Assembly (NCBI GenBank): GCA_025766275.1
Contig: JAFKAC010000076.1
Coordinates: forward strand, 186,001 to 250,000
DNA from: Lactarius indigo
Taxonomy: Eukaryota > Basidiomycota > Agaricomycetes > Russulales > Russulaceae
Direction: 5' to 3'
DNA: 64,000 nucleotides
The position numbers and the translations under genes were made by a program. The notes below the pieces were generated by a model that saw nothing but the letters and a program-made list of their open reading frames with translations, was not told where the DNA came from and made no database searches. Shown one piece after another: positions 44,752-57,286 of this stretch. Position 1 is the stretch's first letter. Each line of letters opens with the position of its first letter.

Positions 44752-45909
44752 CACAATGACCAGCTCGCACTCCTCTCCACTCTTGTCAACAACTCCTCTG
44801 CCACACTTGTCAACCCCGACTCCACCAATGACACCGCAGCCATTAGAGTTGCAACCATCAACAGTGCCGCCATGCAGCATGAGGACAATGGGCCTATCAC
44901 TGCTGAAGAATTGCAGCAGACACTGCAACGATTCCCTGTGCCCATACAGGGAACTCTCGACGACGATCCAGCAACAACTCAACCAGCACCTCCACCAATG
45001 TACGCCCTCACAAATCCTGACACCGGTGAGCCCAAAACATTCATTACTGAAGACGAGTTGTTTTGGCTTCAAGCAGCTGTCTTGTGCGGTGAAACTGCCG
45101 AATGCCATGCAGAAATACAAGCAAGAATGGAAAGAGATGGCGGCGCAGTGGCAGCGGGAGCAACTGCATATTGCCACTTGCCAACGCTGAATGATGAAGG
45201 AGCAGAGGGAGTATTGGACAAAGCTGAGGATGAAGACGAGCTTAGAGACCATTACCCCATCAGGCACGCATTCCTTACACATGAATTCTATGCTGAAGAT
45301 CCAGCCACCACTCCCTACCTTGTCAACGCAGCGGGGAACCCTTTACACAGAGGACGAGTCAATGTGGCACAAGCAGCTCATTATACACCAATGGGCAAAC
45401 AAGACCCTGCCACCAGAGCAGTTATCCCTGAAGGGTTCTGGGTCAATTGAGGACCCAATTACATTCCATTCCTGATCAAACCCCCCAACAGACTGACAAT
45501 ACAAGCATCCCATGTACAGGTTATCCGAGGAGGAGACCCCTTCATACTTGGACTAGTTCCGGGGTTGGGTTTCCTTTATGGTAAACCCCTCTACACCACC
45601 CCCCATCTCCCAAAAGGCAACCGCACTTTCATTCCCCATGAGGAGTACTTCATGCTCCGCAATCGACATCCTACTGACCTACTACTAATGTGCATTGGGG
45701 ATGTCACCCTCACTCAAGAGCTACACCGGTTCCAGCAGTTTGCCTTTGCCAAGGACCAATTGGAGAGGCGGATTAGGCAGTTGCAGGAGGAGAAGTACAT
45801 GGTAACTGAGGATAAGAAGGACAGTCTCTATTGTCTCGAAAGGGCTAACATATTGATGCGGATGGAGGATGAAGTGGAGAAGATGAGACAGGAATTGAAA
45901 GTGGACTAG
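44752..45909 (+). pseudogene. ORF3 of G2-A
   Basis: This continues in the pol frame after the pol stop. The N-terminal part (44872-45090) has HEDNGPITAEEL and ITEDELFWL. A helical block (45105-45235) resembles G2-B only in the +1 frame. Then a C-terminal part in the first frame holds PATTPYLVNAAGNPL and, after a TGA at 45448-45450, the core ILGLVPGLGFLYGKPLYTTP, FIPHEEYF and a coiled-coil tail ending at 45909. The core matches ORF3 of G1 and G2-B. There is no zinc knuckle here, unlike G1. Function unknown. Confidence 0.65.
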
Positions 45910-45929
45910 TGAGGTGGGCCTCACTCCTG

Positions 45930-45941
45930 AAAAGGGGGTGA
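45930..45941 (+). other. Polypurine tract of G2-A
   Basis: AAAAGGGGGTGA directly precedes the 3' LTR. Confidence 0.8.
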
Positions 45942-46450
45942 TGTTATGGTACGAACTGATTGTACGTTGTGGATGACTCATGGCTGGTTATGACTACAGC
46001 CCAACAGTAGCATTAGTCATGGACTTTTACATCGCATCAGTCAGCATGGTAGTTCGCATGTGATTACAACTCATGTATGACTCATTCCTAGGATAGCTGT
46101 ACTAGGGTTCGAGCTAGTTACACTATTGGTTCTCTACTATTCCAGTGGCGCTTTAAAGCCTGTGCGTATCTGTATAAGTAGTTGTTTCGGAAGACCAAGA
46201 GTCCCCATCTTGGTCTTCTTCAATCCACCCTATTGACTCGTCTCTCGATTGCCTTAGTCTCAGACTAAGTGTGCTTCCACTTCTATCCACCAAGGGATAG
46301 TCTTCTTGCATCTTTTGCTGCAGTGTGTGCCTAAAGTGCCCCTGTTCAGCTTGCATTGGGTTGACACATGATCCCCATTCGCCCAGTTTTTGCTAAGTTG
46401 ATTATGCCTACCTCATATCCAAGTTGGACTCATGCCGGTGGAGCATAACA
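45942..46450 (+). mobile_element. 3' LTR of G2-A
   Basis: TGTTATGG...GCATAACA, 509 bp, followed by the target duplication CTTAC. It differs from the 5' LTR mostly by transitions. Confidence 0.95.
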
Positions 46451-47240
46451 CTTACGTTATGTCTAAGCCAATGTATTGAAGCCTTGATCTTATGCACACG
46501 AGACGCAATATACTTGCACATGAGGTCGACCACCCACCAAAATGATATTTGCTACCTCAGCGACATGCCTCACCTGACTGAGGTGACCCAGATTGGCCAA
46601 GATCTAACTAATGGTAATTGGGTCATCTTCCAATTCGCAGGTCAGTCCTCAAATTAACAGAACGTGCCGTGATCTAAACACAGTGTTGATATCACGCTGT
46701 TGTAACTCGAGCGTTAGTGATACAGTTGTCGACCTGCTATTGTTCTGACTTCAATTTCAAGTTTAGTGCCTACGATCAATGTTCCAACGTCCCAACACTG
46801 GACTTTTATAAACATGATCCCATTGTTCTACGTCCTCTCTCTCTCTCTCTCTCTCCCATCACTCCTTTGGCCCCTCCCTTGCAACCATGCAGATAGACAA
46901 CAACAACACCAATTCCCCGCAACCTGGCACTTAGCCTTTGTTTGTAGGGTCGTCCAACCTCATCGTATCATCCACTCTTTCATTGCGTCGTCATTTTTCT
47001 TTTCACATGTCAACTTACTTCGCCCATAGGACGCCCAGCCACACCGCACTTTTATCTCCGTGCATGCACTGTCATCAGCTACAACCCCGGCCTTTGTTCA
47101 TGTTCCTTACCTTCATATCGAACACCTTTGTCTTTGTCTCAGCCACTTGTGCCCTATGCCTTGATTCCACGTCTCAACTCAGTTCCCACCAATCCCACTT
47201 ACTCTTTTTTTTTCATAACTTACCTTCTTACCTTACCCTT
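46451..47240. other. Gap between G2-A and the G2 solo LTR
   Basis: A short open stretch (46500-46657) ends at a GCAGGTCAG site and could be an exon remnant; its family is unknown. A CT microsatellite is at about 46839-46857. Nothing else. Confidence 0.35.
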
Positions 47241-47749
47241 TGTTACGGTACGGACTAATTACATGTTACGACTGACTCATGGCCGGTTATGACTACGGCC
47301 CGAACTAGTATTAGTCATGGACTCTTACATCGCATCAGTCAGCATAAGTAGTTTGCATGTGATTGCGACTTATGGATGACTCATTCCTAGGATAGCTGTA
47401 CTAGGGTTCGAGCTAGTTATGCTATTGGCTACCTACTGTTTCCAGTGGCGCTTCAAAGCCCGCGTGTATCTGTATAAGTAATCGTCTCTGAAGACCAAGA
47501 GTCCCCATCTTGGTCTTCTTCAATCCACCATCTTGACTCGTCTTCTGTCTGCCTTAGTCGTTGACTAAGAGTACCTCCGCTCCTATCCACCAAGGGATAG
47601 TACTCTTTCATCTTTCGCTGCAGCGTGTGCCAGTGTGCCCCTGTTCAGCTTGCATTGGGTTGACACATGATCCCCATTCGCCTGACCTTCGCTAAGTCGA
47701 TTACGCCTATTCTAAGTCCAAGTCGGACTAACGCCGGTGGAGTGTAACA
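47241..47749 (+). mobile_element. Solo LTR of family G2 with target duplication CCCTT
   Basis: 509 bp, TGTTACGG...GTGTAACA, flanked by CCCTT at 47236-47240 and 47750-47754. It has the same TATA and hairpin layout as the G2-A LTRs. Confidence 0.92.
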
Positions 47750-48885
47750 CCCTTTCTGTGGTAGCTACAGGTTCGCCTGTATTTAAACCACATCTCCCTG
47801 CTGAATGGGCCAGTGCTTGGTCGCCTTAGTTTCCCCCATCACTCTGTGTGCTTATCCTGGAAGTCAGGCCCTACCGCGGGCACTCGAAGGACCAAGCCCA
47901 CAAGTCATAGTCTCATCTCATCTCGCCTCGCTCTTGCATGTTCTCAGGTCAACTCCCCTTGGTCCTTGACACTTCTCTTCCTCCTGTCTCACCGCTGCAG
48001 AATCCGCTCCGCTTCAGACTCACACAGACTCAGCTCCATACAGTGTCACACCTCTCAAGTCACCACCTACTTCCTCCTCATTGCATGCAAGCTCATAGTT
48101 GGCACCTCCACCCTAGGCTTTGCCACAAGACCCGTCACAACATCATCCTCACGACACCATCCCAACACGGCATGCAAGCCCCCACAACACCGCACAAAAA
48201 TCCCGCTGCAACACCAATGTGAGTTCTGCCCCAATGAAAGCTGCAAACGACAACGACAACTAGGCCACTACAGCGATGGCGGTTACGACTCGGACAACTA
48301 TGCACCGACAACGGTGAGGACAATGATGGGCATGGCTAGTAAGTATCAGTAGCACCTTTAATATAATATGTAACTACAGTCCTACAAACCCACAATGGGT
48401 TCAAAAACCCACCGAAATTGTGTCAGCCTGTATCCTGACCTGTTGAAATGCCTTGTGATGTTCTGATGTCAGGTGAATGTTGTGAGTTGTGAGTTGAGAT
48501 TTTGATGTCACAAGTCTGGATGTCTTGAGTCATTGACTTGCAACATTCCGATGTCAGATGATACACTGGATATCCCCTTGATGAAATGTGAGGAATTATA
48601 TGGATTACATTCAAATTATATTCTGCAGTATCATCAAGATGAATGACCCGAAATCATTGCCAATGAACAAGTTGATCACATGCTAACATTATAGGTAATT
48701 ACATTGTGAATTTAATTACAAAATATCCAGGACCAATACCTGTTTTTCATTGTGAAGTACATTGTAAATAAGCTCATGCTGTCTTATGCAATGACACTTT
48801 AGATTTTTTTTAATTATCTTCCTCATAAAATTAACATAAAAATCAATGTAACATCCCAAAATGCCCACAGTGAGATCTATCCAAA
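47750..48885. other. Gap before G2-B
   Basis: An open stretch, 47813-48352, ends in a Cys/Arg/Asp-rich segment (CEFCPNESCKRQRQ). It may be an exon remnant and is not recognised. 48360-48885 is AT-rich with no gene. No 5' LTR of G2-B is present. Confidence 0.35.
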
Positions 48886-51454
48886 GTGGCGTATTCGACC
48901 AGAGAACAGTGGATGTCTTTCCATCCTTATCATCTTGAACGACAAGGAGACCACAACGTACCAACAAGATTTCTAGGGGCAGCTCAGTGGAGAGAACAAG
49001 GAGAAGATACCGGATACTTTGTAGAGTTCAACAGTCCTAACCGTTTCCAACCCGTTGAGTTCAATTTTGATCACCTCTGTTGGACCAAGGTTATGTGGAA
49101 TCCTATAGACCATCGCTGGGACATTGTGAGACCAGCAGGAAGAAATTACAACTGTGACATCGACTCGTGTGAACTTAATAGTTGTGCAGATTATGGTCCT
49201 ATCAACGGACAAATGCAAGAATATACAGACGAGGGGATTAGCGGAGAAGAAACTTCTAGCAACCAATCTCTGAGCAGGAGAGACACCCCTGCCGAGGATG
49301 CCAGCTTGGGAGCTATTGGAGAACATATTATACAATGAACTGAGTCCCTTACCATCCAACAACCTGAACCAGAAATAATCCACGTTCACAGCCCAGCAGT
49401 TGCAATGGCCACTGCCACCATTACGCAAGAGGAGGTACAGCTAAGATCCGAAGCTAGGGATCAAATAGCCCTAGAAGAACAGAGATGCATCACCGAAGAA
49501 TCACAAGCAAACCTAGCTCCCATCAACCCATACACTGGTCATCAAATGACTGAGGATGACATAGCCATCCATCGTGCCATCGGGCCAGATGTAGCTGACC
49601 CCCCTAGTGGAGGAGGTGGACCCCCTAATGATTTACCAGGAGGAGGACCACCACCCTGAGGACAAGGATTCGGAGGATTCCCTGGAGGATTCCCAGGAGG
49701 GCCACCAGGAGGAGGACATCCCGGAGGAGGGTTACCAGGTGCAGGTTCCATTGTTCCTGATGAACAGCACACATGAAGATGATACTCACAGTGACAAAGG
49801 AGACTGTGGTGAGATATCAAAGGTGGCTGGAAGCAGCAACAGGGGGTCAGGCAAGTAAAGCAAGATGGTTGTCTGGCACACAAACAGTGAGAACTGATGT
49901 TATACATTGGAGAGAAGGGAGCTTACCTGGCACACAAACAGTGAGAACTGATGTGGACCAGAAGCGTACCTGGTACTCTACTTATACACTTTCTGGGAGT
50001 GACACTATACAAGGGATGTAACACAAGTCACATACTACAAGGTAGTTATTGTTCTACAAACAGACAAAGGAGTGGACGTTCTGAGAACAAGGACAGAAAG
50101 AACAAGGAGAGTCCAGAAGTAAATGATATCATAGTGACATCATAATAAGGATAGACTTAAAGGAGAACAAAGAAAGATACAAGAACGCGTAGTACAATGG
50201 ATAGTCTGGATATGTCCATATGATGTCATTGTACATGATGTCATAGATAAAGAAGTCCGAGATTGTACAGATCAAATCTAATCTAAAGTGGTCCTAATTA
50301 ATTTACAGCAGTCCATATCTGTAAGTCCAGTCCGTTAGAGCTGCTAAGTGTGCAAGGGTCACTTATCAACAGTTCCCCCCCCAAGTAATAAATTAGCTGG
50401 TGAAGCACCCACAGTATTCGATGGAGAATGTGCCAAAGTCGAAGCATTCCTCATGCAGTGGCACGTCTACTGGGGCATGAACGCAGATGAAGGCATTATG
50501 GCAACCCCATACTGACGCGCCTTACTTTTCCTCTCCTACATTAAAGGCATCAATGTTAGTGAATGGGTGCTGGCAATGCTCACATGGCTTAACAGCCAGA
50601 TACAAACCGGCATACCCCAGACAAGCGAAGGACTATGGAATGAAGTCACACACAGCTTCATGCAGCGCTTCCGAAACACAATGGAACAAGAACAAGCCCA
50701 GTATGAGCTAAAGAGGGGCCTTAAAATGATTGGGGGCAATCTAGATGAGTATTGTACCCAATGCAAACAATTGATATGATGCACTCAGTATCGGCTGGAT
50801 GATCCCCAGATGCTTGATCTATTCACAAGTGGACTACCCTCCGATCTCTACTCCAAAGTATACACCCTCGACTTGCCATGCAACTACTGAGAATGGAAGG
50901 AAGCTGCCACCACCCACCAACAACAATACATGCATCTTAAAGCAATGCTGAACAAAGGAGCGCTGCAGAGATCAGAGTGACTGCAATGACAGCGCCAATG
51001 GCAGGGACCGCCAAGGAGCTCTTGGCAACCCAGAAACCTTCCAAGAGACCCAAATGCAATAGACACATCAGCAGATCAAATTTGAGGATGACTAACAGGA
51101 GCAGAAGAACTACTTGCCCCACGACCCCCATACCGACCCCAAGGAGGGTTTTTACAAAGAGGAGGGCATAATAACCAAAGGCCAGTCACCTGTTATAACT
51201 GCGGAAAGGACGGACACATGGCCCAAGATTGTAGACAACCATGAGGGGGATATCAACCCCAAGCATCAAGTAGTCGGTATATCGATACTGACTATCATCA
51301 GCAAGAACCCAAAATCGCTACCAGAGCAGTTCAAGAAGTACCTCCTCAACAGTGCGCCAGTGACTGGCTTAACAGAGTAGCAGGAGAATCAGATGATGTA
51401 AAGAACATCATCCTCCAACAACTATGGAAGAAGGAGGGTTTTCAGGATGCCTAA
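48886..51454 (+). pseudogene. gag of G2-B, interrupted
   Basis: It follows G2-A gag but starts with GTG and carries several in-frame TGA codons (for example 49336-49338, 50512-50514 and near 51085). A solo LTR is inserted in the Gly/Pro-rich linker. The CCHC knuckle (about 51199-51240) and the slippery site are still present. The gag stop is TAA at 51452-51454. Confidence 0.85.
49758..50371 (-). mobile_element. Solo LTR of family G4 with target duplication GTTCC
   Basis: 614 bp, inverted relative to the copy at 22324-22887 and flanked by GTTCC at 49753-49757 and 50372-50376. G2-A is uninterrupted at the matching point. It is longer than the other copy, partly because of a local duplication of GGCACACAAACAGTGAGAAC (about 49876 and 49927). 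Confidence 0.92.
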
Positions 51455-52604
51455 ACCCATCAGCCTGGGTAAGGGCGGTTAATTGTAACAGTGTAATCAT
51501 GACTCGCTACCAATCTATGAAAGTTCCAGTATCAATTCGCACCAGTTACACAATGGCCAACATATGAGCATTAGTTGACTCAGGAGCAACTCACTGCTTC
51601 ATAAGGCCATCCTTTGTCAAAAGGATGGGATTTGGGACCAAACCACTGGACGTCCCAAAGAAAATATGGAATATTGACAACACAGAAAACAAATCAGGGT
51701 GTATCACCCATTACATTGATGTCAATGTGCAAACTAAAGGAATTAACAAGGAAATGCATTTCCTTATTACAGATATTGGGGATGAAGATATCATATTAGG
51801 ATATCCATGGCTCGCTACATATGACCCCCACATCAAATGGTCCCAAGCAGCTATACACAAAGCCATGCTCCCCATCGTCATCCAATCAGTAAACCCCCAT
51901 ATCGAGCGAATTATGCCAATAGTAGCAACCACCTCGGTACAGGACAACGAATATGAAGTAGTACATTCCTACGTTATCACCAACAAACAGCGACAACAAT
52001 TTGAAGAAGGCTGTCGAATCAGGGAAATGGCTACAGACCTTGCCATCGCGGCTCAACAATATAACACCAAAGCTGAGTTACCCCCTGAATATCAAGAGTT
52101 TGAATGCCTCTTCAGTGAGGAAGCGTTGGACAGGTTTCCTCCCAGTAGACCCTGGGATCATGCGATCGAGTTTAAACCAGGAACGGCCGATGCCATTGAC
52201 TGCAAAATATACCCAATGACTCAAGAGGAGGACAAGAAATTACGTGAGTGGATAGACGAACAACTAAAGAAGGGATACATACGACCCTCTAAATCCCCGT
52301 ATGCATCCTCCTTCTTCTTCATCAAGAAGAAAGACGGGAAGTTACGGCTGGTACAAGACTACCAGAAAATTAACACTGTCACTATTTGCAACTAATACCC
52401 CCTCCCTCTCATCTCCGACCTCATTACTGATCTTAGCAACGCCCACATCTACACCAAACTCGACGTTAGATGGGGATACAACAATGTACACATCAAAGAA
52501 GGTGATGAAGAAAAGGCTGCGTTTAAGATGCGATACGGACTATTCAAACCTACGGTGATGTTTTTCAGCTTAACCAATTCCCCTGCAACGTTCCAGACCA
52601 TGAT
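51437..52604 (+). pseudogene. pol of G2-B, 5' part (protease to RT)
   Basis: Protease (DSGATH near 51580), the connecting region and the N-terminal half of RT. It keeps CGA/CGG codons at positions where G2-A has TGA, such as KLRLVQDY near 52345, but has its own stops (TGA near 51568 and TAA near 52394). It is cut by G3 at the target ATGAT. Confidence 0.88.
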
Positions 52605-53375
52605 TGTAGCGGTATGACTTATCGCGACAACTAGACCAAGCAAAGTGTAAGTGAACTGACACGGTACACACTCAAGCCTAGCGCGGAGACAAGTCACGCG
52701 CCGAACGTACAGGCACAGCGGAGGGTAGACACACGTGAGGACTTTATACAAGTCCAAAGGTCAGGTGATCACGCTGTGGCACGCTGAGTGGAGAACCAAG
52801 AGGACAAGTTAACATTGGAGAGGTAAGGGAAGTACAAGTGAATACGCACCTGAGTGGAGAACCAAGAGGACAAGTTGGTTCCACTCAGGACGCTACATGA
52901 GGGTTTATATACTATGCTGCGGCTGAGTTCGAATTACTATAGAACCTTGTTACTAAAGGTAAGTGTAATAGTAATGAGTCAGACGCTGACGCGTCGTGTC
53001 TAATAATAGCGTTATCTATTGTGCTGACTGATGCACAGTCATTAACGCTGACAGAACGATGACGTGTCCTTATCTATGAGTCATAACCCTATACAACATA
53101 GTCTAGAACTATCTAGAACCTTCCCTGCTTATCGTCCAATGAGAAACTACTGTACTAATGAGGAAGGTGCCCTACAGAGGTAGCTCCTAATAAGGATATT
53201 ACTCTCCCAGGGTCACGTGCTTGTGGGTGCACATGTTGGCATCACGTGACTAACCATCTTATCATATCTAATGATAAGGACTTGGATGTTTGACACAGCG
53301 TTGGAGTCTCATACCTCTACCAAATAAATCCATAAAAATACGGAAAAATAGGGCAAAAATAGAGCGTCCGTGACA
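52605..53375 (-). mobile_element. 3' LTR of G3
   Basis: TG...CA ends. Preceded in element sense by the polypurine tract at 53376-53390. Confidence 0.95.
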
Positions 53376-53390
53376 TCACCCCCCTCCTTA
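53376..53390 (-). other. Polypurine tract of G3
   Basis: TAAGGAGGGGGGTGA in element sense. It overlaps the pol stop codon and abuts the 3' LTR. Confidence 0.85.
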
Positions 53391-56300
53391 AGGGTCGACG
53401 TCCGCGTTGGCCAATGTATCCACATGATGGGCTTGCCAAGGCAAGGACGCGTAGATAAGAGCCGCTATTTTTCTGGGCGCGCCCGGGTTTAAGGAGTGGA
53501 ATTCCTTAACCGCATCAGGGGCATGCGCTAGATTCTTAGCCGGTTCCCAAGTGTCCTCGCCCTCACTGTATCCTTTCCAGCGGACGAGGTATTTAAGAGT
53601 ACGACCAAAGAGCCTAGAATCTCTAATGTGGTCAACTTCGTACTCTTCTTCTCCCTCGACCGTTACTGGATCGGGTGGTGGAGGCGTGAGCCCGTTAACT
53701 TTGTTTCCTCTATAAGGAGAGAGACGGTCTACATGAAATACATCATGGATCCGTAATGCAGGAGGGAGTGCAAGCTTGTAGTCGACATCACTTATAACTT
53801 TAGTGACTTCAAATGGGCCTAGTTGCTTAGGTCCCAATTTGGACGACTGCTGATGTATCTTTATCTGCTTAGCTTGCAACCAGACTTTATCCCCGACGTT
53901 AAAGGAGTATGGCTTAGTCCTTTGTTCAACGTCTGTCTGCATTCGCCTTTTACTTAGGCGTAGAGCCGCTTCTGCGTCCTTACGGGCGGAAACTAAGTGC
54001 TGAAGGCGCTTGTCGAGCAATGGAATACCCATGGGTCTACCAGCAGGAATAGTGAAGTCAGGTGTGAAACCGTATAGTAGCTCAAAGGGGGTGTGACCCG
54101 TGGCTGAGTTGAGTCTACTATTGACTACAAATTCTGCTGTAGGAAGCAGGTCTGCCCAATCATCCTGTCTCTTGCTAATGAACATGCGCAAGTATATTTC
54201 AACTTCTTGATTTTTGCGCTCAACCTGTCCATTAGCTTGAGGGTGATAGGCTGTAGTTAGACCTGCGTCTATTCCAAGTCGCTTGTAGAGGGCACGCATG
54301 CTTCGCGCTGCAAATTGGGGTCCTCTATCGCTTATAACTTTACGAGGAATCCCATGCAGGGGGAAGATCTGCTCAAAGTAGATGGATGCCACCCCATCAG
54401 CCGTAATCTGAGAAGTCACGGGAAACAGATGAATCTGTTTGGTATAATGATCTACGATGTTTAAGATCATATCCTTTCCACGTGACATAGGCAGTGGACC
54501 GATTAGATCGATCCCAACTATCTGCCATGGTCCCTCAGGTACTTCTTGCGGCTGAATGGATGCTTTGGGGTGCAGATCTTTGCGATATCTTTGGCATTGA
54601 TCGCATCCTTCTACATATGAGGCAATGAAGCCTGACATGCGTGGCCACCAGTAATAGCGACTAACTAGCTCTATGGTTCCATTCTTTCCAGGGTGTCCGG
54701 TAGTGACCGAGTCGTGGCAAGACTTTACCACATCCCTGCGAAGGGTACGGTCGTTTGGGACATATAATTTACCCCGGTGGTAGACGAAACCATCTTCTTC
54801 TTCCCACATTAAGACGCCATCGGTGAGAGCCTTAGGAGCGGTCTTGGATATGCTTTTAAGACCCTCGATTACTTCAGCTTCTCTAATAGATGCGAGCTTA
54901 ATGCGACTCCCTAGGGAATCTATTTCAGGGACGAAGTGCGCTTTAGCGGCAGCTAGGAAGTGCTCAGGTTTCAATACCTGGACCTGGCGGTTATCTTCAG
55001 AGTCTCGGACTTGGTCCCGTGAGAAACGACTTAATGCATCGGCTTGCATGGATTCTCCTTTCTTATAAGTGATTTTGAAGGCGAACCGACTTAGAAATAG
55101 GGCCCATCTAGCTTGGCGCCTATTTAAGTCTTTCATGGTTGCCCACCATTCCATGTTCTTATGGTCGGTGATCACTTCAAAAGAGATGCCTTCGAGGAAA
55201 TGTCTCCAGTCCTCTAAGGCACGGATTAAGCCGAGCATTTCTCTGTCGTAAATCTCATAGTTGCGTTCTTCTTTGCTCATGGACTGTGAGCGATACGCAA
55301 TGGGGTGCCAGAGACCGTCCGGATATTTCTGAGTTAAGATACCGCCAGTAGCAAATCCTGAAGCATCTACCTCGACTCTAGTTGGGAGGTTCGGATCGTA
55401 AACCTTAAGAATAGGTTCTTGTACGAAACGTTCCTTCAACAGGTTAAAGGCTTTCTGCTGTTCAGACTGCCATATCCAAGGAGTGTCTTTCTTAGTTAGG
55501 TCATGAAGGGGTTGGGCAATAGCCGCGAAATCCTTAATGAACCTCCTATAGAAATTGGCAAACCCGATGAATGCTCTTACTTCTTTGAGCGTAGTCGGGG
55601 TTGGCCACTCCTTTACTGCAGAGACCTTGCCAGGGTCCATCTGCACTTCTCCGGGACGGATAATCATCCCAAGATACTCCATTTCTTGCTTCTCAAAATC
55701 GCACTTCTCAGGCTTGAGATAAAGGTCGTATTGCTCTAACCGTGTTAACACCTCACGTACTATTTTGCGATGGTGTTTAAGGTTATTGCTATAGATGAGA
55801 ATATCATCCATGTATACAGCGACCTCTCCTTGTGCGATAAGATCGGCAAATACGGCGTTCATTAAGGCTTGGAAAGTGGCGGGGCTATTAGTCATGCCGA
55901 AATACATGACTTTCGGCTCATATAGACCCCTGTTGGTGACAATGGCACCTTTCCATTCATCACCTTCTTTGATGCGGATATTGTGGTATCCCCACCGAAC
56001 GTCGAATTTAGTGAAGTACTGAGCCCCCTTGAGCCTATTAATAATGTCGGCAGCGAGTGGAAGTGGATATCGGTTCTTAATGGTGATTTTGTTAAGACGC
56101 CGATAGTCTTGGACCAGACGGAGCTTGCCGTCCTTTTTCTTAATGAAGAATACAGGGGATGCCATAGGTGACTTAGATGGCACTAGATATCCTTTCCCTA
56201 TATGTTCATCCAAGAATTTGTCCAATTCTACTTGCTCACTAGGCGACATGGGGTACGTCTTGACCTTCCAGTGTTTAACTGCATCTGGTTCAAGGTCTAT

Positions 56301-57271
56301 GGCGTGGTCCCATGGCTGATGCTCAGGGAGTCTCTGGGATTCTTCCTCAGAGAAGACTTTTGCGAAGTCACGATAGTGCTCAGGGACCATCTCTTCGAAG
56401 GTTTTCTTAGGTTTGGCAGTTATCGCTTTCTCGGCAATCTGCTGAGAGTACGTGAAACCAGCCAAACAGAAGACTTCGTCAGAGACCGTGTCCAACACTT
56501 TCTCCGCAAGGAGACGGCGGCGTTCCATTCGGTTCGCCATAATGCGCGTCACCTCTATCTCTATCTCCGGTGTGGCTATTTCAGCGCTGGAGTTGAGACG
56601 CATTGTGCCTTCCTGCCAATTTATGTGCGGGTTCCGGTGTCTAAGCCAGGGCAGTCCCAATATGACTCGTTCTGGGCCTAGTGAAGTGACCATAAAGTCG
56701 AACTTCTCTGCACTAGGACCGACTTTGAGAACGAGTGTTACTTTATGGGTAATACTGCCGGCTTCATTGAGCATTCCATCGATATTGTATAGGGTGATGG
56801 GATGCTCCAGCGGAGTTTGCAACATCTTGTGGCGGTCAGCGTACTTTTTGTCCAGGAACAACGAAGTTGCTCCGGAATCTACCATGGCTGCTACTTTTAC
56901 AGTACGATGACGTCCTTGTAATTCAACAGAAATATGAAAATGAGATCTGCTATCTTTTGTTTCGGGAATGATACATGAAGAAAGCGCTGCATCAGAAATC
57001 ATCACTTGCGGCGCTGCTACAAATTGTGGAGCAATCGGAACACTAATACTATTGTTCATCTCCGAGGCAGATGTAGATGTAGAATCAGAACAGGAAGCCG
57101 AGACATCACTACTATCAACTTTACAGGCAGAAACAGAATGGTACGTAGGAATTACAGATTGGTCCGAGTCCGAAACGAGGCGAGATCGTAGGCATATCTT
57201 ACAACTACATGAAGCCGAGTCAGCCGTATCTGTTTTACAGGGGGAGTCCGCAGCTATGACTACCCCTGGAT
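53388..57271 (-). CDS. pol of G3: protease, RT, RNase H, integrase, chromodomain
   Basis: The first Met is at 57059 (1223 codons), but the frame is open without stops back through the gag stop, as expected for a Gag-Pol fusion made by -1 frameshift. From Met 57059: protease DSGA at 61; RT YMDD at 416-419; RNase H acidic D565, E607 and D674; integrase zinc finger H782/H789 and C819/C822; DDE residues D851, D911 and E947 (35 residues between the last two); and a chromodomain near 1150-1200 (VRWKGY). All key residues are present. The chromodomain is followed by a short tail whose stop lies in the polypurine tract. There is no ORF3, unlike G1 and G2. Confidence 0.95.
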
Positions 57272-57286
57272 CTAAAAAACCGCCTT
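57272..57286 (-). promoter_or_regulatory. Probable -1 frameshift region of G3
   Basis: Gag ends GCG GTT TTT TAG. Pol is open in the -1 frame across this point. The run of six T lets the TTT codon slip back one base perfectly, although the site is not a canonical X-XXY-YYZ heptamer. Confidence 0.55.

Larger units (their letters stand above)
38644..46450 (+). mobile_element. Ty3/gypsy chromovirus G2-A, full length, decayed
   Basis: 7807 bp with two 509-bp LTRs and the 5-bp target duplication CTTAC (38639-38643 and 46451-46455). The order is LTR, self-priming PBS, gag, pol (protease, RT, RNase H, integrase, chromodomain), ORF3, polypurine tract, LTR. Gag carries one and pol twelve in-frame stops, all TGA. 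The two LTRs differ at many positions, so the insertion is much older than G3. Confidence 0.95.
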
